Part shown: piece after piece, positions 10,501 through 21,824 of the stretch
How the letters are laid out: every line of letters starts with the position of its first letter
Position numbering within the stretch: the stretch's first letter is position 1
Assembly: GCF_000003815.2 (NCBI RefSeq)
Contig: NC_049983.1
Coordinates: 9,281,470-9,345,469, forward strand
DNA: 64,000 nucleotides
Reading direction: 5' to 3'
DNA from: Branchiostoma floridae
Lineage: Eukaryota > Chordata > Leptocardii > Amphioxiformes > Branchiostomatidae
Translations under genes and position numbers: made by a program
Notes under the pieces: generated by a model
Databases searched by the model: none
The model's input: the letters and a program-made list of their open reading frames with translations, nothing else
Told to the model about the DNA's origin: nothing

Positions 10501-11904
10501 GCACAAAACATCAGAAAAAAGCTGTCCGAACGTCGTACGATATGATAAACCTGTATCATGCTTTACACACACTTCAATAGAGGATGACTCATTTATCTTA
10601 CTTTTAATCAAACAGCTTTACTGCTCTATGAGAAGCATTTTATCGGTTTTATAAATGAATGAATGAATGAATAAATAAACTAGAAAGGCCGACATTTGCT
10701 TAAGAGCAAATACAGCATATTTCAGCCATACCCCTTCCCACGCAACATTGGACTGTTCCAAATCACCCCTGCGCAAAAATGGAACATCCTCTTAACAGTA
10801 CATTATCCCCCAAAGTGGACTGGTATTGTGAATTGACTCCAGGTAAAAACAGAGCTTGCTTCTATTTTTCAGAAAATGACAATAATCACACCTTCCATTC
10901 AGAAAATTTTCATCATGACTGAAAATTGTTGAATGACTTCATGTAATGTCATTAACAATTTTCAGTACGATAACTAGGTGTAAGTTTAAAAAAGTATAAG
11001 CTCCTTGTGATGTGGGTACATTTATTATTGCAATTAACTTTTTTTATTCAAGTAGGGCATACGATTTAATAATTATCAAGCAGGTGCAGGTACTGTAGGA
11101 GCGTTTGTTTTCTTCAAGCTGTAAAACTGTTAAACTGTTTTACTTTGTATGCAATCAACCATCGAGCCTATTCTTATTTTAGTTTAACAACTTCCTGCCA
11201 GACCCGGAAGATACGATTGAACTTTGTTCGAGGATTTATTTTCGTCTGTCTGGTCAGTCTGTTCATACCCTGGCGCTGAGAGTGTTTTATTGGGCTGAAA
11301 CTCTGGCAGTTTAAAGTTACTTACAATTTAAATGTTCAAAGTTTATGCCAAACAACAACAGCACTAGGAAATGTGGCCACTATAGACAGGTGGTCACTAT
11401 AGAGAAAATGCTGATCTATTGACTAGGAGCCATACGTTACACATGATTTCAGTACACTGATCATTAATCATATAAACATTGCACAGGTAAGCCAATTGTT
11501 TAGATGTACAATTAAGTTCAAATAATTCTGAAGAGAAATATTGATGAGAAAATAATCATTCTCGCCACTGTCTAACTTATAATTACGTATCAAAACTAAA
11601 CGCAGATTTTCTAACTAACGCACCTTTCGCCGACTTCATCATAGGACCGCCGGCTATCAATCAAACACGGCTGTTGATTAGACTTAGAGTTTCAAACAGT
11701 CATGTGCTGTGTGCCAGTTGACAGCGAACTTCATGCTACGTGATGTTTTACATTGCTTGGACCTTCTTTCCTACAGCGGTGCTTCTACAAAATATTTAGA
11801 CTGTAACACTGAGTTTTATAGAATAGAATTTGACGCAGAACAGCGTTTTTTGCTGGGTATTTTTTTTGAAACATGTCCGTGGGAATATCAGCGAGGCGGC
11901 GACG
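10501..11904. other. Intergenic DNA without recognised genes
   Basis: AT-rich DNA. It holds a perfect-looking hairpin at 10921-10963 (arms GAAAATTGTTGAATGAC and GTCATTAACAATTTTC), a GAAT microsatellite at about 10656-10675 and a remnant of the GTGGCCACTATAGACAGG MITE at 11373-11405. The 78-codon ORF at 11709-11945 has no recognisable features and I do not call it a gene. Confidence 0.6.
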
Positions 11905-12595
11905 TAGGGATATCAGACCGTCAACAAAAGTCGCACGGCGGCTAACGGCGCAGCGAAGATACTAGCGCTATAAATAAGCGCTTCAACTAAGGATGGCAAC
12001 CCGTACAATATTTTATGTATACTGTTGAGCTAAGTAAAGTTTGTTGTTTATGAGGTTTTAGTTGTCTTTGAAGCTTTGACCCGAAATATTTTAAAGTCAA
12101 ACTGCTGAAGAGAAGTAAGTGACTGCTACGATTATCGTAGATATGGCCCTAAAAAAACTGATAAAAGATACTCAATAGCCTAAAATGCAAGAGCTTCCGG
12201 GGGGGCTTCGCCCACCTGGGTCCCCCCCACAGTGGCCCTGCCCCTGGACCCCGCCAGGGACATTCGGCGGCCCCCGGACCCCTGTCCGACGCTTTGAAAA
12301 AATCCTGGCGAGAAGTCTGTACGGCCTGAGTCTTCAAGTTAACGTATTGTGTGGTCCCGCTTATGAATATTAATTAGCCTTCGCTTTCCTCTTCGCTGAT
12401 TGGCTGAACCATTAATTGAATTAACTCTTCCTGCCGGCTAGACGCAGGTGCAGATGTCGGCTCTGTGGGGTGAACGTCCGAAAGGTCACGGCATGGAGAA
12501 CGAAAGAAAACCAATTTCCCCTAAAAAAAGTGCTGTAATTAAGCCTTTTACAGTACTTTATGCCAAAAATTTTACTTGGATCATTTTACCAACTA
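11905..12595. repeat. Direct repeat R, copy 1 (split by a retrotransposon)
   Basis: Aligns with about 16437-16990. Shared anchors are AGACCGTCAACAA, GTCGCACGG, GCTAACGGCGCAGCGAA, CTGAAGAGAAGT, TTATGAATATTAATTAGCC and CTCTTCGCTGATTGGCT. It ends at TTACCAACTAT and resumes on the far side of the retrotransposon near 16371 (ATATCATGCCTATCTATACC). A GC-rich block at 12190-12300 is unique to this copy. Confidence 0.72.
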
Positions 12596-15500
12596 TATTA
12601 TAAAATAATAATAATAATAATAATAATGGTTTATTTCACAGAAGCATTTCGCAGCCTTTAGGCTGAATTGCACACTCCTTTCACATTAGTCAAAAATCGA
12701 CTGTAGGCAATACAATTGATTAATATACAGTTGGGTAAAATCCTATACATACAATTCACGGCCTTAAGTTTAAAAGTATTTTTAAATTCTATTGATATGA
12801 TTAACAGCAATAAGATAATCTCAGCGTTTGTATTGCTTACTAATCTTGAACATTTTACATTGGTATTTGGTCGTCGATACAATACATGATCATTTAACAA
12901 TACAATAACAATACAAGAATTAAAATTTGATGGGGTTTTCATTCACATATCAACTTATGCACCTGTCTACATACTGTTATTTAGCAAAGTAGTTAGATAT
13001 GGAATTGGGCTGTTTCTGTAGCGCTCTGTGTGTACTGGCAATGTTACTAGTTGATTGTTTTGTCGCGTTACCCTACCGCTGACATCTCCTCTACGCTTGG
13101 GAAGCCAGTGTCGGTACTCGTCTGAGGCGTACAGGCTCTTCGCGAACTTCAAACAAAGGGCGTCCCGTCTATCATTGAGTTTCTCCAGGTTTAATACTTG
13201 ACATGACAGTGAGTAACTGTGGTAGCTACTTCCCAGTATAATCCTGGTTGCACGCCGCTGTATGTTCTCAATTTTCTTCCGTTGTCCGTTTGTCAGACCT
13301 CCATGCCACACAGGGGCGGCATACTCTAAAACTGGGCGAACAAAGCACTTGTAGACGGTCAGCAAATCCTCCACTGGTAAGTTGAATTGTCGAAGTCTGC
13401 ACAGCAAGTATAACCGTTTGTTCCCCTTCTTGGTCATTTCTGTTACTTGACTTTCCCAACCCAGGTTTGCTTGAAATATGACTCCCAAGCATTTTGCAAT
13501 GGGCACTACCTCCAGCACATGTCCATTGATGGAAAGAGGGGGTGGTGGTGGAGGGTTGCGGGCAAAGCAGATGTGCACAGCCTTGCACTTAGAGGGGTTA
13601 AGTTTCATCTTGTTTTCCTCGGTCCAGCTTGACAGGTTATCCAGGTCGTTCTGCAGCTTAGATGGTTCGGATGTGCGCCTTGATTCGACGAGGTTCAAAT
13701 CGTCAACAAAGGCCCTCGACGGTGAGTTCATGCTGTTTGTTAGATTGTTGACGTGAGCTATAAACACTATCGGGCCCAGCTTGGTGCCTTGAGCGAGCCC
13801 GCACGTGAGTTCCTTCTTCTTGGAAAGCGCACCATGGTACCTGGTTCTCTGCGAGCGTTGTGAGTGGAAACTGACAATCCAGGGGATAATTTCTGGCCTG
13901 ACTCCCAGGTTGATCAGGTGCTTCATTGCTACTGTATGATCCACTAGATCGAAGGCTTTGCTAAAATCTGTCAGTACCCAAGTGCTGGAAGTTCCTCGTT
14001 TGTCTGCTGCCTCATAGAGTTGATTAGCCAAAGTGACAAGACAATGCGTTGTTGATCGCCCCTTGAGCCCCCCAAACTGGTTTGGAGAGATACTGTTCTT
14101 CATATCCTGCAGCATCCAAGTTGCCACGAAGTCCTCACATACTTTTGAGATGAGGGAGGTCAGCGAAACGGGTCGTAGGTGGTTGATGTCTGGTGGACTA
14201 GTCTTTGGGAGCGGTACAACCACTGCCTCTTTCCACTCGTGTGGCACCCTACCTTCAAGCAAAGAGGAGTTTAAGATGTTGGCAATAGGTTCACTCAGTT
14301 CGACTGCGTATTCCTTGAGCAACCTACCGTCAATTCCGTCAGGGCCTGCAGATTTTGTTGTTTTGATCTTGCACAGTTTCCAGTACACATCCCAAGGCTG
14401 CACTGTTGGAGGGGGACGGCTTGGGAGATACGTTGGTAAGTTAGACAGGTCGAGGGGTGGTAGTGATGTTGTTACGTCGGTAAATTTCTGGTTGATGAAA
14501 TTTGCCATGTCGTGATGATTGTCTGGATCGACCCCTTCGGCTTGGACGGTCATGGCTTTTTTCTGTGTGCCTGTTAAAACCTTTATCTCCTTGTACCATG
14601 CGCTCGGGTTGTCTTTCTTCAGTTTCTGGACTCTGCTGGTGTAGTATTGATTCCTGGCCCTTTTGATCATCCTCTGGATCTTATTGCGAAGTGCCCTCCA
14701 TGTTTTCCACTTTTGATCGCAGAATGCTCGCTGACGACTTTTGATTGCTTCCTTTATTCTTGGGGAAATCCAGGGCTTGTCCTGCAGATGTGTTCCTAGT
14801 ACTTTAGTGGGAAAGTGTGTTGCTACTGCCTCGTTCAACGTTGTATAGAAGGCTGATGTTTTGTCTTGTGTTTTCTGTGCCTCTGTTACTTCGTTCCACT
14901 GGTGCTGGGTGATCCATTGGCCGAATGACCGAATACCGGAGTCTTTCATTGGCCGTATCTCCCGTTTTGCGACCTTGTTCTCGACCCGGTGGTACTTTGG
15001 TGTCAACAGTACAACGTTGTGGTCTCCACGACCCAGCGGTGAAGTAACGGACGGCGGATTATAGAATTCAGAGACATTTGTCATTATAAGATCAAGAATA
15101 GCATTAGATCTTGTAGGTATGTTGACAACTTGTCGTAAACCATTGCCAGTACACATATCAGATACATCTATATTGTTAAAATCACCCAATATCAGATAGC
15201 CTGCATTGTCGTACTGAGTTCTAAGTTTGTCTACAGAATCTAGTAAATGTTGCTTTAACATGTCAACATGTGGAGATTGGGGTGGCTCATAGACTACACA
15301 TGTGATAATGGACGAAATCTTTCTGGGGAGCCGTTTGGGCCGTATCATAGTCCATAAACACTCCAGTTCATCTGGTACATCAACTGTCATAAGACGATGT
15401 GCTGCAATACTATCTCTTACATAAAGCGCAACTCCACCACCACGTCTACCTTCTCTTGACTTAACAAAGACATTGTAACCGTCAACTGACCAGAATTCAG

Positions 15501-16370
15501 GAGGTATGTCGTTGCGAAACCATGTTTCTGAAACGGCGGCTACATCTACATGTTCATTTAACAGTACAGAGTGAAATTCATCGAGTTTGTTAGCCAGAGA
15601 ACGAGCATTACACAATAAAACATTTGGTACAACAATCTGGTGTGGCGTAAGCTGAGTTCTAGAGTTTGTAGTCGGGACTGGTACTACCTGTCGAAGTCTG
15701 GGGTATGTGTGGACAGCTGAGTTCGCCGTAGGTATGTCCTTGTTGTTAGGGTGCAGATCCGGAACATCAGGGATGGTCGCTGCACACGTCCGTTGTTTGG
15801 AATGAACATGGATCAAGACACTGTCATTAGGACGACGATGTTCCTGGGTTGCTATGGTAATGAGATTTGCAGTGTTTGTGTTGTGACGATCACCATGCGG
15901 AGAATGCCCCGATTTGCATATCAATGATGGAAAGATGTCCCCCGTCTCATACCTGTGACCAACTATGGTGGAAATTTTGCGATGGAAGTTCCTCCCAGCA
16001 CGAGTACCTCGGTACCGGCCCCGAGGACGTAGTAAACCCAGGTCACGTAGCTGTGTCTTCAGCTGTGGTCCCGCAGGAGGTGCCGCCGACTTGATTCGGT
16101 GGAAGAAGCTCGCCGTGTACACCAGAAGACCCCTCCCCGCCATTGTTCTGTACGACTGGTCACAGTCCCGAGTTCAGCTCCACATAAATCACAGAAATGA
16201 CACACACATCGACCAGCGAGGTTGCCTTTTCGCGGTGAGAACTTTCACGGGACTGTTCCAAGTACTAAAACTGCTCTTTCGCAGAGAGACAGTCGTTTTA
16301 AACAGTATAAAAAGACAAACATTGCAGAGCTACAGAAACCTGCGGCTGCTCGTAAAGCGCCACCTATCGG
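12596..16370 (-). mobile_element. Non-LTR retrotransposon, nearly full length, CR1/L2-like
   Basis: A minus-strand element with an intact endonuclease-reverse transcriptase ORF (12967-16143). The 3' untranslated region ends at the left in an (ATT)n microsatellite rather than poly(A), as in CR1/L2-type elements. The insertion site is inside repeat R: the left flank ends CTATAT and the right flank resumes ATATCATGCC, giving a possible 4-bp ATAT duplication. No separate gag-like ORF1 is found, so the 5' end may be truncated or the element may be ORF2-only. Exact ends are uncertain by a few bases. Confidence 0.85.
12967..16143 (-). CDS. Endonuclease/reverse transcriptase polyprotein of non-LTR element
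   Basis: Uninterrupted ORF of 1058 residues. An N-terminal extension of about 170 residues has no recognised domain. An apurinic-like endonuclease (EEP fold) spans about 174-385, with CNARSLANK (178-186), SETWF (205-209), LGDFNN (319-324) and GRGDHN (371-376). A linker rich in basic residues covers 460-530. Reverse transcriptase follows at about 599-860, with AGPDGIDG (599-606), RPVSLTS, NQFGG, TDFSKAFDLVDH (725-736) and GLAQGTKLGP. The catalytic box reads AFVDD (811-815) instead of the common YADD; both aspartates are kept. There is no RNase H and no gag knuckle. The open frame suggests a young, possibly active copy. Confidence 0.93.
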   Translation of the reverse strand: MAGRGLLVYTASFFHRIKSAAPPAGPQLKTQLRDLGLLRPRGRYRGTRAGRNFHRKISTIVGHRYETGDIFPSLICKSGHSPHGDRHNTNTANLITIATQEHRRPNDSVLIHVHSKQRTCAATIPDVPDLHPNNKDIPTANSAVHTYPRLRQVVPVPTTNSRTQLTPHQIVVPNVLLCNARSLANKLDEFHSVLLNEHVDVAAVSETWFRNDIPPEFWSVDGYNVFVKSREGRRGGGVALYVRDSIAAHRLMTVDVPDELECLWTMIRPKRLPRKISSIITCVVYEPPQSPHVDMLKQHLLDSVDKLRTQYDNAGYLILGDFNNIDVSDMCTGNGLRQVVNIPTRSNAILDLIMTNVSEFYNPPSVTSPLGRGDHNVVLLTPKYHRVENKVAKREIRPMKDSGIRSFGQWITQHQWNEVTEAQKTQDKTSAFYTTLNEAVATHFPTKVLGTHLQDKPWISPRIKEAIKSRQRAFCDQKWKTWRALRNKIQRMIKRARNQYYTSRVQKLKKDNPSAWYKEIKVLTGTQKKAMTVQAEGVDPDNHHDMANFINQKFTDVTTSLPPLDLSNLPTYLPSRPPPTVQPWDVYWKLCKIKTTKSAGPDGIDGRLLKEYAVELSEPIANILNSSLLEGRVPHEWKEAVVVPLPKTSPPDINHLRPVSLTSLISKVCEDFVATWMLQDMKNSISPNQFGGLKGRSTTHCLVTLANQLYEAADKRGTSSTWVLTDFSKAFDLVDHTVAMKHLINLGVRPEIIPWIVSFHSQRSQRTRYHGALSKKKELTCGLAQGTKLGPIVFIAHVNNLTNSMNSPSRAFVDDLNLVESRRTSEPSKLQNDLDNLSSWTEENKMKLNPSKCKAVHICFARNPPPPPPLSINGHVLEVVPIAKCLGVIFQANLGWESQVTEMTKKGNKRLYLLCRLRQFNLPVEDLLTVYKCFVRPVLEYAAPVWHGGLTNGQRKKIENIQRRATRIILGSSYHSYSLSCQVLNLEKLNDRRDALCLKFAKSLYASDEYRHWLPKRRGDVSGRVTRQNNQLVTLPVHTERYRNSPIPYLTTLLNNSM

Positions 16371-17000
16371 ATATCATGCCTATCTATACCAAATGTTACT
16401 CATACCAGGGTACAGGGGTGCAAAATATACCGTTATAAGACCGTCAACAACAGTCGCACGGAGCTAACAGCGCAGCGAAAATACCATCGCTAGCGTTTCA
16501 ACTTCGGATAACAAGTTATAAGTACTGTTGAACTCAGTAACGTTAAAGTTTGTTTTTAGTTGCCTTTGACGGTTTGACCTGAAACAGTGTTACGCTAAAC
16601 TCCTGAAGAGAAGTTAAGTGACTGCTGCGATTATCATAGATATGCCCCTAAGAACTGATACAATATAAAGCCTTCTGAATAGTCTAAAATGCGAGAGCCT
16701 TAGGCGGGCTTTGCTCCCCCTGGCGGGAACACTGCTATATACGGGATCATGAGGCCCCGCTTATGAATATTAATTAGCCTTTGGCCTCCTCTTCGCTGAT
16801 TGGCTAGGTCTTTGATTCAATTAACTCTCCGGCTGACGCGCACAGGTGTGGCTCTGTGCGGGGTCACGGAAGGTCACGTCAGGAGGCCAAAAGAAAACAA
16901 ATTTCCCCTCAGAAAAGTGCCAAAATTAATCATTTTAAAGTTGTTTATGTCAAAAATTTTACTTGAATCTTGTTACCAAGTATCTAATGCCTATCTATAC
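16371..17000. repeat. Direct repeat R, remainder of copy 1 and copy 2
   Basis: 16371-16436 completes repeat copy 1 after the retrotransposon (CCTATCTATACCAAA, CATACCAGGGTACAGGGG). A second copy starts at about 16437 (AGACCGTCAACAACAG) and runs into the 162-bp tandem repeats. No coding sequence is supported. Confidence 0.65.
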
Positions 17001-17420
17001 CAAATTTCAGGTCATTTAATTGTAATACCAGGGTACAGGAGCCAAAAGTGTCCTTTTTTGGTCAAAAATTGGCCAAAAATCGCAAAAATAAGCATTTTGT
17101 TGCACTGTACACCAAAAGTGTTCTTAAATTTATATGGGGGCATTATCAAGGCACATCTCTGTCAAATTTCAGCTCATTTGGTTGTAATACCAGGGTACAG
17201 GGGCCAAAAGTGTCCTTTTTTGGTCAAAAATTGGTCAAAAAATCGCAAAAATAAGCATTTTGCTGTACTGTACACCAAAACTGATATTGAATCTATATGG
17301 GGGACTTATCAAGGCACATCTGTGCCAAATTTCAGCTCATTTGGTTATAATACCAGGGTACAGGGGGCCCAAATATACAGTTTTGGTCTTAAGATGACCA
17401 AAAAACCTTAATAAAATCAT
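16985..17420. repeat. 162-bp tandem repeat, about 2.7 copies
   Basis: The landmark TAATACCAGGGTACAG recurs at about 17023, 17185 and 17347, a spacing of 162 bp. GGTCAAAAATTGG and AAATAAGCATTTTG recur in phase. Because 162 is a multiple of three, a repeat-encoded ORF (16800-17411) stays open with repeating peptide text. Its composition and the lack of any domain argue against a real protein. Confidence 0.75.
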
Positions 17421-17656
17421 TTAAGAGACAGATATGGAAAAAATGCAAAAAATGCCCGAGGGTATTGGCCCACTCTACCCTTGTGCCAAATTTCAAGTCA
17501 TTCGGTTGAGGAACAACGGAGATACCGTGTTCTGAAGATTTGACAGGAGAAAGAAAGAAACATTACGAATACAATATATTTCACCATACCTATGGTATGG
17601 CTGAAATATAATGAAATAACGAATGAATGATTTTATAAGGAAGCCCCAAGCTTATA

Positions 17657-19289
17657 GATCGTTTTCACAGAACATTCGAAAACCGCTTCGCCACGCGTGG
17701 GCGCCATGTTGGATGATAACCTGGATATATAGAACACAGAACGGCGCTACCAAAGTTACTTGCGGCGGGTTCAAGTGTGTTGTTTTGTGTCCGTACTGTG
17801 AATGATAAAGTGATGTAGCCAAGGCTAGATATCAGGGAAAGTTGAATACCCGATCGACCGCCCGGACATCTGTTACCGCTACCCTGGGCGACTATATAAC
17901 GTTATGCACACTCCTATCATATAGGCTGCGCACGGAGGACTAGACTAGCTACAGCCCTATACATAATACAGCGGAGTTTGCGTTACACAGTCTACCCCAG
18001 TATCCAGCTGCCCTCACTATCCACTTGCCTCACAAGGGGCAAGATTTGGCGCTTCTCCAACTCTGACTCCGTGTGAATTGTTTTCTACTCCGGTCAAAAC
18101 TGAGCTACGGCGTGCTTCAGCCTGACGACGTTGTTTGACAAGGCGCGACGTAATTTGGACAACTCGCGTAGTTCACCCAATGAGCTTCATACGACTTGTC
18201 TTTCGGCCTGAGGTACTGTCTGACTCAACTACTTCGTATGATGAGTAACCATAGCCTGACTAAAAACGCTCTCCTAGCCCGACAGTTTCCGCCCCCCTCA
18301 TTAAACCCAGCCAGTGAGAGATTTTGTAAACACGTCTAGTGCAAAATGTAACAACCCAAACTACGTATTTTCAGCCATACTGCGACAAAGTTGGACTACA
18401 ACGTCTTAACCCCACCAACTTGTACATCACCTCGACACCGTAACGTTATTGTATTCTCCCCCAATACGCTAAACTGAGAACAAGATAAACATTCGATCGT
18501 ATCGCCATTATGAAAACCAGAAGAATTCCTTGAGGCTAAGGTTTGGTCGTTACATATTTTCTACAATAATAGGTACGCATATGTGTGCGTGATAACTTGC
18601 ATGCTATGAAGCTTTTCAAACCCTGCTCACTGCGACAGAAGACAACCTTCATTTCTTCAACTAGAACCTACACAGTAAATATATTCCCACCTGTGAGACA
18701 AAGTTGGTGACAAAGTTAGAGATCTTTAAGCTTGCAGTGCTGACCTGCCCGTGTCACACCCTGTCTGAAGATGTTGTCTAACCGGTTAACCTGTCACTAC
18801 AAGTAGAATAACGAAATGTAGATGGGCCGTATGCCATGAAATGACTCTTAAACTATTTTCCTCCATAGGAGATTGCTATTTTCTAAAAGACCACGTCTTT
18901 ACGTACAAAAAAAAACGACTAAATTTGTAGGAGAGTACTATTTTCTAAAACAAACACGTCTTTACGTACAAAAAACGACTAAATTTGTAACAATTGATCA
19001 CAGATGAGCAAACTTCGCACGGGGACCCATGTTGGCGGGCCGCTAGAATAGTGATTCAATCGAGTTAAAAAGGGATAACTGTGTTGTTAGATAGAAACGG
19101 CGAGTACGCTGTATCCTGAGTTCATGGAACTCGCAGTTAGCACATCGAACAACCAGCCCGTATGTAAATAATAGCAAAAAACTTCTTTCCATGTACCACC
19201 ACGTGCAACACACAGCCGTGTGGAGATCGAGCAGCTTATCATCCAACATGGCCGTTCGAACGCGACTGTGACGTCACATGAAAACGATC
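17657..19289. mobile_element. TIR DNA element family B, copy 1 (1.63 kb, non-autonomous)
   Basis: The ends are GATCGTTTTCA at the left and TGAAAACGATC at the right, each flanked by TA, consistent with a TA target duplication. A second inverted motif, GCCATGTTGGATGATAA near 17701 and its complement near 19235, extends the terminal homology discontinuously. No transposase ORF is seen. The interior includes a duplicated block ending CTTTACGTACAAAAAACGAC (18880-18990). A second copy fills much of 54316-57370. TA flanks are compatible with Tc1/mariner-type transposition, but no source element is present. Confidence 0.82.
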
Positions 19290-19429
19290 TATTGGGAACA
19301 TAATACCGCGATAGTGTGACGTGAACACTTACTTTGATTTTTTAAAGATCGAAGTGGAATCTTTAAGAATACGGCCATTGTGATACCCCTTCTTGTAGAC
19401 TATTACAACTGATCAGATATCATAAAATT

Positions 19430-20600
19430 TAGAAGGGCAGTGAGAATCGGTCTGTCCTCCCGAAAATCGCAATGTCGTTCCGCAACCACTTCTGAAACAT
19501 GTTCAAACTCAATGTTAAGACTCATGTAGAGATGTCCTAGTTAAAAAAAACCCCTCAGTGTCATCACATAGATAATTCCATTTGAAAGATTGTTGGGGCG
19601 GGGGACCAATTTTCACGATTCGACCAAATAGCTTAGAATCGTATCTTAGGGCCGTAAAAATCGGGCTATCCTGCTAGAAGTCGCCGTATCGTTCCCCAAC
19701 CATTTCCGAAACACGTTCAGACTCATCAGGAATCGGAACCCAGCTGTTCGCCCATCTCTTGTCCAGAGTAGATTATGCCGCAGTGTCCTGGGTACGAGAG
19801 ATCCAAGATGGTGGACCGATCAAAACATACCGACAAGTCGCGTAGTCTTGAGAATCGCATTTGCTCTTCGTACCTTGGATACCAATTGCAGTCGACTTAG
19901 AAGGCGGCGCCTGTTGTGGACTTACATGATATGGCTTGGTTTCTTGTCTTAAATTTGGGCACGTGAAAACCATGCATAACCAGGATTTTCGACGTCATTT
20001 CAAGGGGAATTTGAAGAAGAAGAATCTCCATGATGATGGACGCCTCATGTGCTACACATATGTATGAGGTTGGTGGCTTTCTCGTTGCAATTTGTAAAAT
20101 ATCATTAAAGATAAAATCATCTTCATAACGGACCATTTAAGTTGATGTTAGCATATGCGTTACATACGTTAGCCTATCTCAACGTCTATCTAAACCTGGT
20201 GCCTACCATGGATTAGAAATTCATATTTAGATTAGCAGATCCAATTACTCGTTAATATGTAAATCAATCTTTTGCCAAACACCTGATTTTTGCCTACCAC
20301 TGCGTCACCGTGATATGATCGCGATCGCTCGTATTTAGAAATCTGCATCTAAAACATTGCATCAGGTAATATTTGTAACGTTACTGGTTTGAATATTTGG
20401 TCCGCACATGAAAACTTACCCCCCCCCCCTACACACACAATCTTCCAAATGGATCTATGTGATGACAATGGCTTTTATTAACTAGGATGTACGTGAGCCT
20501 TTACAACGCGATTCAAGATGTTATGGAAGTTATTGTGGAACGTTACTGTGACTTTCAGGGAGACGGACCAATTCTCAGTCCTATTTGGTCCGCCCGTGAA
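19430..20600. mobile_element. Large imperfect inverted repeat, probable DNA element
   Basis: The left arm (about 19440-19620) and right arm (about 20405-20590) are inverted complements. TCCTAGTTAAAAAAAACCCC with GTCATCACATAGATAATTCC on the left pairs with GGATCTATGTGATGACAATG and TTATTAACTAGGA on the right. The homology extends through the GTTCCGCAACCACTTCTGAA text. About 0.8 kb of unrelated sequence separates the arms. No ORF inside has recognisable domains. True termini are not defined. Confidence 0.6.
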
Positions 20601-20786
20601 ACGCCGCCCCCATGACAAAATTGGAGCAAAGTTCTGACAATCGGTGTTATAAACTCGGACATAGTCTTGACATCGCGATTATAAATGTTTCAAAGTGGTT
20701 GCAGGATGATTCACCGATCTTTCAGAATTGAATGTAGAACGATATGTAATCTAAGCATGGACGTTACATCAACCTTGATCTAAGTT

Positions 20787-21604
20787 AACCCTATTCAGAC
20801 CGGGCTTTTTTGGGGGGGGGGGCTTTTGAGGCCCTCCACTTCTAATTCATATAACTCTTACACAACGTGTCGTATGGCCACCAAATTTTTAGAAATGATG
20901 ACATTAGACATAATATCTGACAATCATTAGAAGTTTTACGCTACGATGATGTAATATGACGGAATTATGACGTCATCAATTTCATAGTATTGGCCGGACC
21001 CATGAAAGAAGGGTTTTCTCAGAAAACTTCAAGTTATGCTACAAAAAATTAACAGCTAGTGGCGATAACAGAATGATAATGTTTGTTACGACTTGCGTTG
21101 CCAATTGAAACATCCATGACGTCAAAACGACGCCATGCACATACTTTTTAGCAACAAATACTAGTAATCACGAAAGTTAATGAAAATAGACTCAATACAT
21201 TCATCTAGATGGTTTTTGATGGAAAAATACCAGGTAGTTACAAATTCTAAGGTATAATAAGCTAGTTATTCTTGATCTGGCCATACGGTCTGCCATCTTG
21301 GATTTGGGCTAATGACTTTATCAAATTACCATAATTTAAGCTTAATAAAAATATTCTAAATGACACAAGATTTTATTCATTTAGAAAAATAATAGCAATA
21401 CAGCAAATGAACGTGAAACATATATTAGCGATTTTGGGCAGAAATGCCTGTCTACAACACGAAAAAATGAAAAATTTAACAAACTTTGTAAAATCTTTAG
21501 CAACAATATTTTAGAAAAGCTCACCAAATTTGGTGGCTCTAGCACAATGGCGTTATACGACATCAAAGTCCCCAAAGCCCCCCCCCCCCTCTGAATAGGG
21601 TTAA
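20787..21604. mobile_element. TIR element with poly-G/poly-C ends, family A copy 2
   Basis: Left end TTAACCCTATTCAGACCGGG, right end CTGAATAGGGTTAAG, with a long G run after the left TIR and a C run before the right one. The interior matches 2286-3072 in inverse orientation (CCACCAAATTT, ACTTCAAGTTATGCTAC, ATGACGTCATCAA). Non-autonomous. Confidence 0.8.
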
Positions 21605-21824
21605 GGTCGCAGAACACAGTATTTATGGGCGACCCCCGTGGACAAAAGTAGGTCGGGCACAAAATAGTACGTCAGAAATCTTGAAAAGCCATAGAAATTT
21701 TTCTGTGCATTTCAGCGAGTCGGACACTGTGGCGGATAGTGGATACATAAGTTTTGAGGCTGTATGACTTGGGTTACGATGTTTGTTTGGCTGGGTAGTA
21801 TTTCGCGAACGAATCCTGTTGCCG

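Noticed and set aside
16800..17411. Plus-strand ORF of 203 codons with repeating peptide
   Set aside because: Produced by the 162-bp tandem repeat, whose length is a multiple of three; no domain and no initiation context.
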